From: an uncultured Candidatus Saccharibacteria bacterium
GTDB taxonomy: Bacteria > Patescibacteriota > Saccharimonadia > Saccharimonadales > Saccharimonadaceae
Length of the DNA: 64,000 bases
Direction of reading: 5' to 3'
Assembly (NCBI GenBank): GCA_945873065.1
Contig: CAMCBN010000006.1
Location: 1 to 64,000, forward strand
Shown: positions 51,361-61,207 of the stretch, piece after piece
Position numbering within the stretch: position 1 is the first letter of the stretch
How the letters are laid out: every line of letters starts with the position of its first letter
Notes under the pieces: generated by a model
Seen by the model: the letters and a program-made list of their open reading frames with translations, nothing else
Databases searched by the model: none
Told to the model about the DNA's origin: nothing
Position numbers and translations under genes: made by a program

Positions 51361-51477
51361 TTAACCCTGCCTTTGCTTATTCTTAGGTTTTTTCTTGTTG
51401 ATGACACGGAGGCGGCCTTTACGCCGGACCAGCTGATCATCAGGGCTGATCTTTTTGACACTCGCACGAACTTTCAT
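51361..51477 (-). CDS. rpmJ: 50S ribosomal protein bL36, zinc-free form
   Basis: 38 residues ([20 protein letters not shown], ending [10 protein letters not shown]). Length and start are standard. The cysteines and histidine that bind zinc in the C+ form are replaced (ISPDDQ in place of ICRNC), so this is a C- type protein. It lies between infA and rpsM, the usual place. Confidence 0.95.
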   Translation of the reverse strand: MKVRASVKKISPDDQLVRRKGRLRVINKKKPKNKQRQG

Positions 51478-51555
51478 GAGCGTACAAATCTCCTACAGGA
51501 AAAACCTGTGTTTAATGAGAAACCGCGGTGATATCAGGCCGCGGGATCTGCGTTA

Positions 51556-51780
51556 TTAATCACGTGCGCGGAAGACGATTCTGCCCTTAGTAAGATCGTA
51601 GGGAGTCAACTCTACTTCCACGGTATCGCCTGGTACTAAACGGATATGATGCTTACGCATCTTGCCGCTGATGTGAGCGATAATGCTTAGGCTATTTTCT
51701 AATTCCACCTTAAATTGAGTATTAGGCAGTGCTTCCACTACCTTACCACGCAACTTAATAACTTCTTTAGAACTTGCCAT
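51556..51780 (-). CDS. infA: translation initiation factor IF-1
   Basis: 74 residues from ATG 51780 ([20 protein letters not shown]). The OB-fold reads [40 protein letters not shown] and [14 protein letters not shown]. It occupies the A site during initiation. It is separated from secY by a ~225-nt structured gap; adk and map, often located here, are absent. Confidence 0.96.
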   Translation of the reverse strand: MASSKEVIKLRGKVVEALPNTQFKVELENSLSIIAHISGKMRKHHIRLVPGDTVEVELTPYDLTKGRIVFRARD

Positions 51781-51911
51781 AGATATACAACCTTGTATTA
51801 TAATCTGATATCCTTCAGATGTAAACCCCTTATCCAAAATTAATGATCAATACAATATACAATAATAGCACCTATTTGATACCCATATCCCTAGTGTCAG
51901 AGCACCAGATA

Positions 51912-51960
51912 CGATGAGACACCACAACTGCTGGTGTGTCTCTGATTCTGTGTCTCGTCG
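51912..51960 (-). promoter_or_regulatory. structured secY-infA spacer with alternative pairings
   Basis: GAGACACCA (51916-51924) can pair with TGGTGTGTCTC (51932-51942), or its arm CGATGAGAC (51912-51920) can pair with GTCTCGTCG (51952-51960). The two pairings exclude each other. There is no T-run on the minus strand, so an attenuator-like switch or RNA-protection structure before infA is possible. Function unproven. Confidence 0.45.
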
Positions 51961-52005
51961 TTAAATATAAAGTGCTACAGGATAGGGCTCCATCCTAGCA
52001 AACGC

Positions 52006-53481
52006 TTACGACACGGCCTTTCGTCGGCGCAATAATTGTCGCTTCGGCTTCGGGATACTATCATCATCGAGATCATCTACCGAGAAATCATCATAAGTCA
52101 CCATCAAGGCACGTGAATTGATCGCTCGTAACGTTTCAAGACCAACAGTCACCACAATCAGCAGACTTGTACCACCGATCGCTAAGTTCGACGTATTAAC
52201 ACCAAGTTGTGCGGCAACGTAATCAATAATAAACGGCATGACGGAAATAATACCAAGCACCATCGATCCGAATAGATTGAGCCGGGTAACTGTTCGCTTA
52301 AGATACTCATCAGTAGTCGAGCCTGGACGGACACCTTCAATGAACCCCCCTTGATTTTCGAGACCTTCAGACATCTCGTGTGTATCAAAAACAAAACTGC
52401 TATAAAAGTAGGTGAAGGCAATGATCAACAAAAAATACGCTACCGGATAAACAAACATTGATGCGTCACCGCTAGCATATGTCGTTGCACTTGGCGCCTG
52501 GAACCATTTCACTAGGTTGGTACCTAACTCAGGATTTATATTTGAGGCTCGCATAATCTGCCCGACAAACGACGGAAGAGACAAAAATGCCATAGCAAAG
52601 ATGATCGGAACCACGCCAGCAGAAATAAGCCTCATCGGCAGTAGACCTTTGATGCCACCATACGACGTATTACCACTCACACGCTTGGCGTAGTTAATCG
52701 TAATAACTCGCTGCGCTTCATTAATTTTCACCAGCAGATACAGCGATACGAGACCTATCGCGGCCAAGCAGGTGACTGTATAAAACATCGTTGGGTTGAC
52801 TGGCACCGTAAACCAACCAAAGACACTGAGAGAACCAGACTGCGTATCAAACAACGATGTCACTATTGAGCCAAAAGTCGTCGGCAACTGACTAATAATA
52901 CCAGCAAAAATCAACAAACTAATACCATTTCCTACACCTTGCTCAGTCATCAACTCACCGAGCCACATCAAAAGGATCGACCCAGCTGTCATCGCAGTAA
53001 TTGCCACAAACCATTCATTTGGCGAGCTAGCTACAGTACTTGCAGTACTCCCAGCCAAGACCGATTGTCGCAAGAGGTAAATAATACCCGCCGATTGAGC
53101 GATCGCTAATGGAACTGTTATAATGCGCGTCCACACGTTAATTTTACGACGACCAGTCTCGCCGTCCTTATGCATTTCCTCTAGGCGTGGTATAGCCTTT
53201 GTGAGTAACTGCGTGATGATACTAGCAGTAATGAATGGGCTTAATCCAGCTAGCACAATAGACAACTGAGCTAAAGCGCCACCGGTCATAATATTCAAAA
53301 AACCGCCAAAATCACTACTCGAAACCACATTTTGGACTATATCCTTCAGCTTACTTGGTTCGGCTAATGGCACCGGTATGTGCGCTAATAATCGATATGC
53401 CACGATAAGCCCCAAGACTATGCCTAGGCGTTTTTGCATATCTTTATTTTTGAGTGAACGTATCACAACCTTCCAGTTCAT
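52006..53481 (-). CDS. secY: preprotein translocase channel SecY
   Basis: 491 residues with ten predicted membrane helices. Recognisable parts are IVAYRLLAHIPVP (TM1), FLNIMTGGALAQLSIVLAGL (plug region), SPFITASIITQLLTKAIP, WLGELMTEQGVGNGISLLIF, QRVITINYAKRV and GVRPGSTTDEYLKRTVTRLN (TM8-9 cytoplasmic loop). The C-terminal ~60 residues carry an acidic/basic tail (DDFSVDDLDDDSIPKPKRQ). Channel subunit with SecE, found at 28.5 kb. Confidence 0.97.
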   Translation of the reverse strand: MNWKVVIRSLKNKDMQKRLGIVLGLIVAYRLLAHIPVPLAEPSKLKDIVQNVVSSSDFGGFLNIMTGGALAQLSIVLAGLSPFITASIITQLLTKAIPRLEEMHKDGETGRRKINVWTRIITVPLAIAQSAGIIYLLRQSVLAGSTASTVASSPNEWFVAITAMTAGSILLMWLGELMTEQGVGNGISLLIFAGIISQLPTTFGSIVTSLFDTQSGSLSVFGWFTVPVNPTMFYTVTCLAAIGLVSLYLLVKINEAQRVITINYAKRVSGNTSYGGIKGLLPMRLISAGVVPIIFAMAFLSLPSFVGQIMRASNINPELGTNLVKWFQAPSATTYASGDASMFVYPVAYFLLIIAFTYFYSSFVFDTHEMSEGLENQGGFIEGVRPGSTTDEYLKRTVTRLNLFGSMVLGIISVMPFIIDYVAAQLGVNTSNLAIGGTSLLIVVTVGLETLRAINSRALMVTYDDFSVDDLDDDSIPKPKRQLLRRRKAVS

Positions 53482-53614
53482 CTGCTTCCTCTCGCCACTA
53501 AACTACTTCCGTTATCCTTACCAGTATACACGACTATCAAGATAATAGAAAGAAGTGCACGGGGCAAATAGTAGACTACTCACTATGGGTTTTGCGGCAT
53601 GCATCTACTCGTGG

Positions 53615-53620
53615 TACAAT
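53615..53620 (+). promoter_or_regulatory. -10 box of rpsJ
   Basis: TACAAT on the + strand about 95 nt before rpsJ, leaving a long leader ending in AAGGAGGAGCT. Confidence 0.45.
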
Positions 53621-53715
53621 ATCAGTCGTATTATTTAATTTGCTCTGAGAACTTTGCGTAACAGATCTTACGAGCTGACGCGCGAAGGTTACAGGGCCGT
53701 ACACAAGGAGGAGCT

Positions 53716-54036
53716 ATGGCTCAAACTAACCAGGGTCTAAAGATTCGGATCCGCCTAAAGGCATACGACCACAAAGTGATCGACCAAGCAGCAAAACAGA
53801 TTATTGATACTGCACTCCGTACTGGTGCAAATGTTGCTGGCCCCGTGCCTCTACCAACACGCCGCAGCAGTTATACGGTAGTGAAAAGTCCACACGTTTA
53901 CAAAACCGGTGGCGAAACCTTTGAGATGCGCAACCATAAGCGTCTGATCGATATCACCAACGCTACGCCAAAGACCATCGACAGCTTGCAAAACCTCAGT
54001 TTGCCAGCTGGTGTAGACGTTGAGATCAGAATGTAA
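53716..54036 (+). CDS. rpsJ: 30S ribosomal protein uS10
   Basis: 106 residues. [40 protein letters not shown] and [19 protein letters not shown] are typical. Excellent SD (AAGGAGGAGCT ATG). It is alone on the + strand between the divergent secY and the convergent tuf, not at the head of an S10 operon. It also partners NusG in transcription-translation coupling. Confidence 0.97.
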   Translation: MAQTNQGLKIRIRLKAYDHKVIDQAAKQIIDTALRTGANVAGPVPLPTRRSSYTVVKSPHVYKTGGETFEMRNHKRLIDITNATPKTIDSLQNLSLPAGVDVEIRM

Positions 54037-54062
54037 ACCGATTAGCATCGAGCTGTTAAATC

Positions 54063-54100
54063 AAAAAGAGTGGCATTACTAATCTACAGCCACTCTTTTT
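54063..54100 (+). terminator. intrinsic terminator of rpsJ (works both ways)
   Basis: AAAAAGAGTGGC and GCCACTCTTTTT form a 12-bp stem with a 14-nt loop; T-runs on both strands. Confidence 0.9.
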
Positions 54101-54129
54101 GATTGATTTGTTTATTTTTATCAAAAACA

Positions 54130-54159
54130 AAAATACCTCCGCTATTGGGAGGTATTTTT
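54130..54159 (-). terminator. intrinsic terminator of tuf
   Basis: AAATACCTCC and GGAGGTATTT pair around GCTATTG, with a T-run on the minus strand just past the tuf stop. Confidence 0.9.
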
Positions 54160-54174
54160 ATGAGTTTAGTGCAA

Positions 54175-55359
54175 CTACTTGACGATGTTGGTCACAACAC
54201 CAGCACCGACGGTACGGCCACCTTCACGGATAGCAAAATCCTGACCCTTGTCCATAGCGATCGGAGCGTTCAACGTTACCTTGAAGGTCACCTGATCACC
54301 TGGCATTACCATCTCTTTGTCTGCTGGAAGTTCAATCTCACCAGTCACGTCCGTAGTACGGAAGTAAAACTGTGGCTTGTAGCCCTTTGAGAATGGAGTG
54401 TGACGACCACCCTCTTCCTTCTTAAGGATGTAGACCTCAGCCTCAAATTCTGTGTGAGGTGTCAACGTACCTGGCTTGACGATAACCTGACCACGTTCGA
54501 TCTGGTCGCGCTCAATACCACGTAGCAATAATCCAGCATTGTCGCCTGCTTGACCCTGGTCGAGACTCTTCTTAAAGGCCTCAACACCAGTCACAACAGA
54601 AGTCTGAGTCGGTTTCAAACCAACGATTTCTACTGGGTCATTGATCTTGACTACACCCTGCTCAATACGGCCGGTAGCAACAGTACCACGACCCTTGATC
54701 GAAAATACGTCTTCGATCGGCATCAAAAATGGCTTGTCGAGGTCGCGCTGTGGCAGCTCAAAGTAGTCGTCCATAGCTTTGACCAATTCCATGATAGCAT
54801 CCTCAGATGCTTCGTCACCTTCAAGCGCTTTAGTTGCCGAGCCCTTGATAATCGGTGCGTTATCACCATCGTAGCCGTTCTTAGTGAGTAGCTCACGGAC
54901 GTCCATTTCGACTAACTCGACCAACTCTGGGTCAGCCAAGTCCATCTTGTTGAGGAAGACAACGATTTTCGGCACACCAACCTGGTGAGCAAGTAGCACG
55001 TGCTCGCGGGTTTGTGGCAATGGACCATCGTTAGCGGCAACCACCAAAACTGCCCCATCAATCTGAGCAGCACCAGTAATCATGTTCTTGACGTAGTCGG
55101 CGTGACCCGGCATGTCAACGTGCGCGTAGTGGCGCTTTTCTGACTCGTATTCCTGGTGAGAGCTAGCGATGGTAATACCGCGTGCTTTCTCCTCAGGAGC
55201 GTTGTCGATATCTTCGTAATTGCGAGGCTTGTTTACATCGCTAGGAAGACGCTTTGCCAACACATGCGTGATGGCAGCAGTCAACGTAGTTTTACCGTGG
55301 TCGACGTGACCCATGGTACCAACGTTGATATGTGGCTTACTTCGATCGAAATCTGCCAT
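54175..55359 (-). CDS. tuf: elongation factor Tu
   Basis: 394 residues. [17 protein letters not shown] (P-loop), [17 protein letters not shown] (switch I), [12 protein letters not shown] (G3), NKMDLADPE (G4) and the domain 2/3 segments [15 protein letters not shown] and [18 protein letters not shown] are all present. It delivers aminoacyl-tRNA to the ribosome. SD AAGGAG before ATG 55359. It is not linked to fusA here (4 kb away). Confidence 0.97.
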   Translation of the reverse strand: MADFDRSKPHINVGTMGHVDHGKTTLTAAITHVLAKRLPSDVNKPRNYEDIDNAPEEKARGITIASSHQEYESEKRHYAHVDMPGHADYVKNMITGAAQIDGAVLVVAANDGPLPQTREHVLLAHQVGVPKIVVFLNKMDLADPELVELVEMDVRELLTKNGYDGDNAPIIKGSATKALEGDEASEDAIMELVKAMDDYFELPQRDLDKPFLMPIEDVFSIKGRGTVATGRIEQGVVKINDPVEIVGLKPTQTSVVTGVEAFKKSLDQGQAGDNAGLLLRGIERDQIERGQVIVKPGTLTPHTEFEAEVYILKKEEGGRHTPFSKGYKPQFYFRTTDVTGEIELPADKEMVMPGDQVTFKVTLNAPIAMDKGQDFAIREGGRTVGAGVVTNIVK

Positions 55360-55491
55360 GTAGGTAAGTACTCCTTACTTATGGTTAATATTGATTACGA
55401 CGCGAGCTACCTGCCGATGCGCAAGCACCAGACAAAACGCGTCGCGCGTTAGATCCTATTATATGGGGATCCGCATAAAAAGTAAAGTTAG

Positions 55492-56214
55492 TCACGATAG
55501 AGCAGCAAAGAAACTCTGCACCTTCGGATGCGAGGAGTGGTTGATCACCTTTTCTGGTGCTCCATCCTCGATGATTAGACCACCATCAAGGAATAAAATC
55601 CGCGATGCCACATCGCGCGCGAACGACATTTCGTGTGTCACGACCATCATAGTGATGCCGGTTTCCGCTAGACGTTTTATCACCGCGAGCACTTCATCAA
55701 CCATTTCAGGGTCAAGGGCACTGGTCGGCTCGTCAAACAACAATACTTGTGGCTGCATCGCTAATGCCCTAGCTATTGCTACTCGCTGTTTTTGTCCACC
55801 CGATAAATGGCTCGGATAATCGTTTGCTTTATCGCGCAAGCCCACTTGATCTAACGCTGCTAGGGCTATTTTTTTGGCCTTTGTACGAGTAAGTTTACGC
55901 ACCTTCACTGGTGCTAACATAATATTATCCAGTACCGTCATATGTGGGAACAAATTAAATTGCTGGAAAACCATCCCCAACTCTGTACGAGCTTTATTAA
56001 GGTCTGTCGCTGGATCAGTCATTTCGATACCATCTACCCAGATCCGCCCACTAGTTGGTACTTCGATCATATTAATGCAACGCAACAATGTGCTTTTACC
56101 TCCACCACTAGAACCTAGCACGACGACGACTTCGCCACGATCTACAGATAAATCAATACCACGCAGTACATGATTTTTGCCATATTTTTTGTGAAGCTGC
56201 TTAATATCAATCAC
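55492..56214 (-). CDS. glnQ: polar amino acid ABC transporter ATPase
   Basis: 240 residues. VVVLGSSGGGKSTLLRCINM (Walker A), LGMVFQQFNLFPHMTVLDN (Q loop), SHLSGGQKQRVAIARALA (signature), VLLFDEPTSALDPEMVDEV (Walker B) and VVTHEMSFARDVA (switch His): the GlnQ/HisP type. The start overlaps the permease gene by 8 nt. With GlnP and GlnH it imports amino acids; the substrate cannot be told from sequence. Confidence 0.95.
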   Translation of the reverse strand: MIDIKQLHKKYGKNHVLRGIDLSVDRGEVVVVLGSSGGGKSTLLRCINMIEVPTSGRIWVDGIEMTDPATDLNKARTELGMVFQQFNLFPHMTVLDNIMLAPVKVRKLTRTKAKKIALAALDQVGLRDKANDYPSHLSGGQKQRVAIARALAMQPQVLLFDEPTSALDPEMVDEVLAVIKRLAETGITMMVVTHEMSFARDVASRILFLDGGLIIEDGAPEKVINHSSHPKVQSFFAALS

Positions 56215-56908
56215 TAGCCCTCAATCTCCTCTCTACTCGTCGCATCACTCGCGTAAATAATGTCGTCAGCCCTAAGTAGATCAGAGCCGCTGCAAACAAT
56301 GACTCAAAGGCAGTCGCCGTTTGGAAGCGGATATTGTCTGCACCGCGCATTAGATCATTCATGCCTATCCAGCCTACGACCGATGTTTCTTTCAATAATG
56401 TTATTCCTTCGCTTATTAATGATGGCAACGACTGCTTGAGTGCTTGTGGCAAAACCACGTAGCGCATAGTTTGCCAGCGACTCAGTCCTAATGATCGCGC
56501 TGCCTCTACTTGGCCACGATCTATACTCTCGATACCACCACGGATAATCTCTGCAACGTATGCACCACTATTTATACCAAAAGCCAAGCTAGCGATCCAC
56601 AACTTCGGCACTCCACGGTACGATCCGAATACTACATAATACATAATCAATAATTGCACTAACGCTGGCGTGCCACGAATGATGGTCGTATAGATATTAG
56701 CTAAGCCAGCCAAAGGTCGCCACTGTTGCAAGCGAAGTGATTTACTGGCAGCTAACGGGCGCCATTCTGACTGTTGCAATAAAGCGATAACCAAACCAAT
56801 AACCAGGCCAATGACTGTCGCAAAGACAGTCAGTAGTAGCGTTACTTCCAGACCCCTCCATAAAAACAAGTAGCGTCCATCACCGAATAGTATCTCTACT
56901 GCATTCAT
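56207..56908 (-). CDS. glnP: polar amino acid ABC transporter permease
   Basis: 233 residues with about five membrane helices. LLLTVFATVIGLVIGLVIAL, TIIRGTPALVQLLIMYYVVF and SGAYVAEIIRGGIESIDRGQ (HisM signature), then the EAA coupling loop VEAARSLGLSRWQTMRYVVL. Overlaps glnH by 4 nt and glnQ by 8 nt. Confidence 0.93.
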   Translation of the reverse strand: MNAVEILFGDGRYLFLWRGLEVTLLLTVFATVIGLVIGLVIALLQQSEWRPLAASKSLRLQQWRPLAGLANIYTTIIRGTPALVQLLIMYYVVFGSYRGVPKLWIASLAFGINSGAYVAEIIRGGIESIDRGQVEAARSLGLSRWQTMRYVVLPQALKQSLPSLISEGITLLKETSVVGWIGMNDLMRGADNIRFQTATAFESLFAAALIYLGLTTLFTRVMRRVERRLRASD

Positions 56909-57720
56909 AGCTTGGCTGCCCCAAAGTATTTCTTTACCAATGCATCATAGCGCCCATCACGCTTCATTTTGGCTATACTATCATTTACTTCCTTCAATAA
57001 TTTTGTATTACCCTTTCTTATAGCGATAGCGTATTCTTCTCGCGATAGATTACGAGACAACATAGTTAACCCTGGGTTAGTCACCAAGTATTGCGACGCT
57101 GGCCCGTTATCCATGATCGCCGCATCAATTCGCCGAGAATTTAGCTCTTGCATCACACTAGAGGTTGACTGTAATTGCACGACCTTAGCGCCATTGATTT
57201 CTCGCGCTAAGGTGTCACCTGTCGTGCCCAACTGCACCCCGATTCGCTTGCCTGCTAGATCTTCAATACCAACTACTACTGAACCAACTTTGGGCACTAT
57301 GACCTTTTGTGTCGCAGTATAGTACGAGTTCGAAAACTCAGCATTTTGTTTACGCTCAGACGTGACTGTCATCCCAGCGGCGATTAGGTCAATGCGCCCT
57401 GCTTGCAGCGCTGGCAGTAAACCATCAAAAGCTATCTCTTCGATCTGCAATGATCGATTGGTGTCCTTGGCAATCTCACGCGCCAAATCGATATCAAAAC
57501 CAACCGTTTGTTGTCCCTGTTTATACTCAAATGGTTTGAACCCTGGATCGGTACCCAATACTAACGTTTTTTCTAATCCACCAGCAGTCTGCGCTGTAGA
57601 CGAGCTTGGGTTTAACTCAACATCCCAGTACATATAGCCCACCACTGCTACGACAATAACTACAAACACCCCCACCTTCAGCCGTTTCAACAGCTTATTA
57701 TACCGCTTATGCTGTACCAT
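56905..57720 (-). CDS. glnH: membrane-anchored amino acid-binding protein
   Basis: 271 residues. It has an N-terminal helix (VGVFVVIVVAVVGYMYW) instead of a lipobox, so it is probably anchored uncleaved. The SBP_bac_3 domain reads LVLGTDPGFKPFEYKQGQQ, VGFDIDLAREIAKDTN, AFDGLLPALQAGRIDLIAAG, VTSERKQNAEFSNSYY and KRIGVQLGTTGDTLAREI. It binds an amino acid outside and hands it to GlnP. TATACT with a TTGCAA box 17 nt upstream lies 8 nt before the ATG: leaderless operon start. Confidence 0.93.
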   Translation of the reverse strand: MVQHKRYNKLLKRLKVGVFVVIVVAVVGYMYWDVELNPSSSTAQTAGGLEKTLVLGTDPGFKPFEYKQGQQTVGFDIDLAREIAKDTNRSLQIEEIAFDGLLPALQAGRIDLIAAGMTVTSERKQNAEFSNSYYTATQKVIVPKVGSVVVGIEDLAGKRIGVQLGTTGDTLAREINGAKVVQLQSTSSVMQELNSRRIDAAIMDNGPASQYLVTNPGLTMLSRNLSREEYAIAIRKGNTKLLKEVNDSIAKMKRDGRYDALVKKYFGAAKL

Positions 57721-57728
57721 ATAGGGTA

Positions 57729-57757
57729 AGTATAAGCGTATTGACCTAATATTGCAA
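57729..57757 (-). promoter_or_regulatory. promoter of the glnHPQ operon, leaderless type
   Basis: On the minus strand TTGCAA (-35), 17-nt spacer, TATACT (-10, 57729-57734), then 8 nt to the ATG. Confidence 0.6.
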
Positions 57758-57778
57758 GTGTTTCAATCAGTATACTTG

Positions 57779-57805
57779 TTGACATCTTGTTTGATGCGCT
57801 ATACT
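57779..57805 (+). promoter_or_regulatory. promoter of hsp20
   Basis: TTGACA (57779-57784) and TATACT (57800-57805) with a 15-nt spacer, about 28 nt before the hsp20 ATG. No CIRCE inverted repeat was found. Confidence 0.5.
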
Positions 57806-57833
57806 AAATATATAAGCTAAATGGAGGACACCT

Positions 57834-58277
57834 ATGAACAATATCACCAAATATAATCCGTTCGAAGAGCTACGTGCGCTGCAACGTCAATTATTTGACA
57901 ACCCATTCTCACCGACGCTCAACCAAACGGCCACGACCGACGTTTACACTGTCAACAACAACCTTATCGTAGAAGCGCACTTACCGAACTTCGACGAAGA
58001 CGATGTCGATGTTAGCCTAGACAATGGCGCACTTATTATCCGAGGTGAACGACACGAAAAGACCGAAGATTCCGAGCGCAAATATATCATCCACGAAAGC
58101 AGCACGAGTTTCTTTCGCCGTGTTCAATTACCAGAAGACAGCAACAAAGATGAGATCAAGGCACATCTCGAAGATGGTGTTTTGCGGGTCACTGTTCCGC
58201 TAAAACCACTGCCTGAACCAAAGAAAATCACAGTCAAAAAATCAACCAAAAAGCACGACAAAAAAGATAAAAAATAA
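57834..58277 (+). CDS. hsp20: Hsp20/alpha-crystallin small heat-shock protein
   Basis: 147 residues with a GGAGG SD. The N-terminal arm (YNPFEELRALQRQLFDNPF) precedes the alpha-crystallin domain (VYTVNNNLIVEAHLPNFDED, VDVSLDNGALIIRGERHE, FFRRVQLPEDSNKDEIKAHL) and the A-x-x-x-G-V-L motif in LEDGVLRVTVPL. It ends with a lysine-rich tail (KKSTKKHDKKDKK). An ATP-independent holdase. Single gene with its own terminator. Confidence 0.95.
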   Translation: MNNITKYNPFEELRALQRQLFDNPFSPTLNQTATTDVYTVNNNLIVEAHLPNFDEDDVDVSLDNGALIIRGERHEKTEDSERKYIIHESSTSFFRRVQLPEDSNKDEIKAHLEDGVLRVTVPLKPLPEPKKITVKKSTKKHDKKDKK

Positions 58278-58298
58278 GATTCCGAAAGAGTCATTCCT

Positions 58299-58327
58299 TA
58301 CACACCGCTTATTCTAGCGGTGTGTAT
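58299..58327 (+). terminator. intrinsic terminator of hsp20
   Basis: ACACACCGCT-type arm pairs with AGCGGTGTGT around TATTCT, followed by ATTATTT. Confidence 0.7.
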
Positions 58328-58373
58328 TATTTCAATCTATATCAGCTACATCAAATCTGCGCATAATAAATCA

Positions 58374-58403
58374 CAAAAAAGCACCCCTAATTTGAGGTGC
58401 TTT
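58374..58403 (-). terminator. intrinsic terminator of fusA
   Basis: AAAGCACCTC and GGGGTGCTTT pair around AAATTA, then a T-run on the minus strand. Confidence 0.9.
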
Positions 58404-58421
58404 ATTGGCTATCCAACACTA

Positions 58422-60515
58422 TTACTTGTTGCGACTGTCGATGATCTCCTGCGCCACATTTGGCGGTACTTCCTCGTAATGAGCTAATTCCATTGTACTG
58501 GCTGCACGACCCTGCGACATCGAACGAATATCAGAGGTATAGCCGAACATATTGGCTAGTGGTACGATCGCCTTGACTAGCTTGGCACCACCCATCAAGT
58601 CCTCCATAGCTTCGATTCGACCACGCCGACTATTCAAGTCGCCGATGATATCACCCATGAATTCTTCTGGGGTAGTCACTTCGACTTTCATGACCGGCTC
58701 AAGCAGTACAGGATTGGCTTTCTTGATACCCTCTCGCGTCGCCAAATGCGCTGCCAAGTTGAAGGCAAGTTCACTAGAGTCGACGTCGTGGTAACTACCA
58801 TCGTACAGTGTCGCTTTGACATCGACTACTGGGTATCCAGCAATCACACCACCATCGAGCGTCTCGCGAATACCCTTCTGTACGGCCGGACGATATTCTT
58901 GCGGCACAACACCACCCTTGATCTCATCGATAAATTCAAAGCCCTTACCCGGCTCATTCGGTTCAAAGCGTACCCAAACATCACCATACTGACCACGACC
59001 ACCAGATTGCTTGGCGTGTTTACCCTGCGCTTCAGCATTACCCTTGATCGTTTCACGGTAAGCGACCTGAGGTTCGCCAACATTCGCCTCAACATTAAAC
59101 TCACGTTTCATGCGGTCTATCGTAATCTCCAAGTGTAACTCACCCATGCCCGACATAATCGTCTGGCCAGTTTCTTCATCGGTACGAATACGGAAGGTTG
59201 GGTCCTCCTCGGCTAGACGCTGCAAAGCGATACCCATTTTCTCTTGGTCGGCTTTAGTTTTTGGTTCGACTGCGATCGACACTGGTGGATCCGGGAATTC
59301 AATACTCTCAAGTGCGATCGGATGATTGAGCTCGGCTAACGTGTTGCCCGTGAAGGTACTCTTAAGTCCAACTACTGCGGCAATATCTCCTGCACCGACA
59401 GAAGCAATCTCCTCGCGCTTATCAGCATGCATACGTACAATACGTCCTATACGCTCTTTCTCACCAGTAGTCGTGTTAAGAACATAGCTCCCAGCCTTTA
59501 GCACACCAGAGTATACCCGAATAAAAATCAACTTACCAACGAATGGGTCGGCAGCAACTTTAAAGGCTAGCGCCGCCATAGGCTCAGCATTATCTGGCTG
59601 GCGATTAATTTCATCACCAGTCTTTGGGTTTTTACCCCAAATTTCACCAACATCAAGCGGGCTAGGTAGGTAATCTGCCATCAAATCAAGTAACTTTTCT
59701 ACGATTACACCACGGCCATCACCACCAGTCACTAGATAAAAGTCGCCTTCAAGCACGCGCTTACGCAATGCACCTTTCAACTCATCAATCGTGATAGATT
59801 CTTCGCCCTCATCAAGGAATCTCATCATCAAATCATCGTCAGCTTCTACAGCATTTTCTACCAACAGACTGCGCGCGTTTTTTGCCTTCTCGAGCATATC
59901 AGCTGGTATCTCACCAACCTTTAGCTCATGATCAGTGTAGTCGTCGTAGGTATAAGCCTTCATGTCGACGAGATCAACCACCCCATGAACGTCCTTTTCA
60001 AAGCCAATCGGTAGGTGGATCGGGAAAGCCTGTTTGCTGAGGCGGCTATGGATCGATTCGATCGACTTATAAAAGTCACCACCTGTCTGATTGATCTTAT
60101 TGATAAAGCAAATACGTGGTACGCCGTACTTGTTGGCCTGACGCCACACTGTCTCAGATTGCGCCTCCACACCCATCTTGCCATCGAACACCGTTACCGC
60201 ACCATCTAGCACGCGCAGTGAACGCTCCACCTCGGCAGTAAAATCGATATGCCCAGGTGTGTCAATAATATTAATCTTATGGCCCTTCCAAAAACATGTC
60301 ACTGCCGCACTAGTGATAGTGATGCCACGCTCTTTTTCCTGAGCCATCCAATCGGTAGTAGCACCATCACCATCTCCTTTTACCTCGCCGATCTTGTGAT
60401 TGATACCTGTGCGATACAAAATACCTTCTGTAGTAGTAGTCTTACCAGCGTCTATGTGCGCGATAATCCCAATATTTCGATAGTCCTTCAACGGGACATC
60501 CTTCGGGGTTGCCAT
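58422..60515 (-). CDS. fusA: elongation factor G
   Basis: 697 residues, full length. [20 protein letters not shown] (P-loop), [17 protein letters not shown] (switch I), [19 protein letters not shown] (G3) and INKINQTGG (G4, Lys-Ile in place of Lys-Met/Leu). Domain IV has [20 protein letters not shown]; domain V ends with [16 protein letters not shown]. It drives translocation. SD GGAG before the ATG. No rpsL/rpsG neighbours here. Confidence 0.97.
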   Translation of the reverse strand: MATPKDVPLKDYRNIGIIAHIDAGKTTTTEGILYRTGINHKIGEVKGDGDGATTDWMAQEKERGITITSAAVTCFWKGHKINIIDTPGHIDFTAEVERSLRVLDGAVTVFDGKMGVEAQSETVWRQANKYGVPRICFINKINQTGGDFYKSIESIHSRLSKQAFPIHLPIGFEKDVHGVVDLVDMKAYTYDDYTDHELKVGEIPADMLEKAKNARSLLVENAVEADDDLMMRFLDEGEESITIDELKGALRKRVLEGDFYLVTGGDGRGVIVEKLLDLMADYLPSPLDVGEIWGKNPKTGDEINRQPDNAEPMAALAFKVAADPFVGKLIFIRVYSGVLKAGSYVLNTTTGEKERIGRIVRMHADKREEIASVGAGDIAAVVGLKSTFTGNTLAELNHPIALESIEFPDPPVSIAVEPKTKADQEKMGIALQRLAEEDPTFRIRTDEETGQTIMSGMGELHLEITIDRMKREFNVEANVGEPQVAYRETIKGNAEAQGKHAKQSGGRGQYGDVWVRFEPNEPGKGFEFIDEIKGGVVPQEYRPAVQKGIRETLDGGVIAGYPVVDVKATLYDGSYHDVDSSELAFNLAAHLATREGIKKANPVLLEPVMKVEVTTPEEFMGDIIGDLNSRRGRIEAMEDLMGGAKLVKAIVPLANMFGYTSDIRSMSQGRAASTMELAHYEEVPPNVAQEIIDSRNK

Positions 60516-60613
60516 AACTCCTTCTCTCCTTTTAGATCTGTTTTAGCATGAGTAACAATAACTCTCGATGATTGATTATATCATGAATGAGAGTCCGACG
60601 GTAGACTTTCGCG

Positions 60614-61123
60614 TCACAACCCAGCCCCGCCGCTTGACCACACACCGTACTGATCATTCTTACCAGCGATGCGCATTGCTTCAGGTACAGCAGACAACTC
60701 ATCACCTGATATAGCGCCGGATTGTATATACACTAACTTGTACTCAGTTTGCTGTGCATTAGTATTATATTTGTAAGTATTAGAGGTAGCACTACTAGTA
60801 TCACCATCAGTCACTGTTGGTAACTCAGCGATCGCTTGCGGAACTAGCTCTTGTAGGAAATTTGCACCATCACGACGCTGATAAGCCGGAGCAGTACTAC
60901 CCGCACTTACTGCCATAGGATATGCACCATGTTTAGTGTAATATCGCTCAAGTGCCTGGCGCATGCTAGTCAAATCTGCAGCACGAGCTCGCCCTCGCGA
61001 ACTCGCTTGCACCTTTTGATAACCAATCAATGTCAACGAAGCTAAAATCGCGATCACAACAATCACCACCAACAACTCAATTATAGTATACCCTCTTCGC
61101 GATTGATAATTGATCACGCTCAT
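60614..61123 (-). CDS. type IV pilin/pseudopilin-like protein
   Basis: 169 residues. A basic leader (SVINYQSRRG) and the prepilin signature YTIIELLVVIVVIAILASL, with cleavage expected after Gly (Tyr instead of the usual Phe at +1) and Glu five residues in. A GspG-like helix (MRQALERYYTKHGAYPMAV) leads to a small C-terminal domain. It should be processed by prepilin peptidase and built into a pilus or secretion pseudopilus; no assembly genes are in the window. TATAAT 6 nt before the ATG: leaderless. Confidence 0.88.
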   Translation of the reverse strand: MSVINYQSRRGYTIIELLVVIVVIAILASLTLIGYQKVQASSRGRARAADLTSMRQALERYYTKHGAYPMAVSAGSTAPAYQRRDGANFLQELVPQAIAELPTVTDGDTSSATSNTYKYNTNAQQTEYKLVYIQSGAISGDELSAVPEAMRIAGKNDQYGVWSSGGAGL

Positions 61124-61129
61124 GCTTCA

Positions 61130-61135
61130 ATTATA
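61130..61135 (-). promoter_or_regulatory. -10 box of the pilin gene, leaderless type
   Basis: TATAAT on the minus strand 6 nt before the ATG, with TTGTGA 17 nt upstream of it as a possible -35. Confidence 0.65.
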
Positions 61136-61207
61136 CGCAAGCCACCCAAACATCACAAGCGCTTTCGTAAATTTATTTTGATCAAAGCCCCTAAGGCCAC
61201 CCTTATA

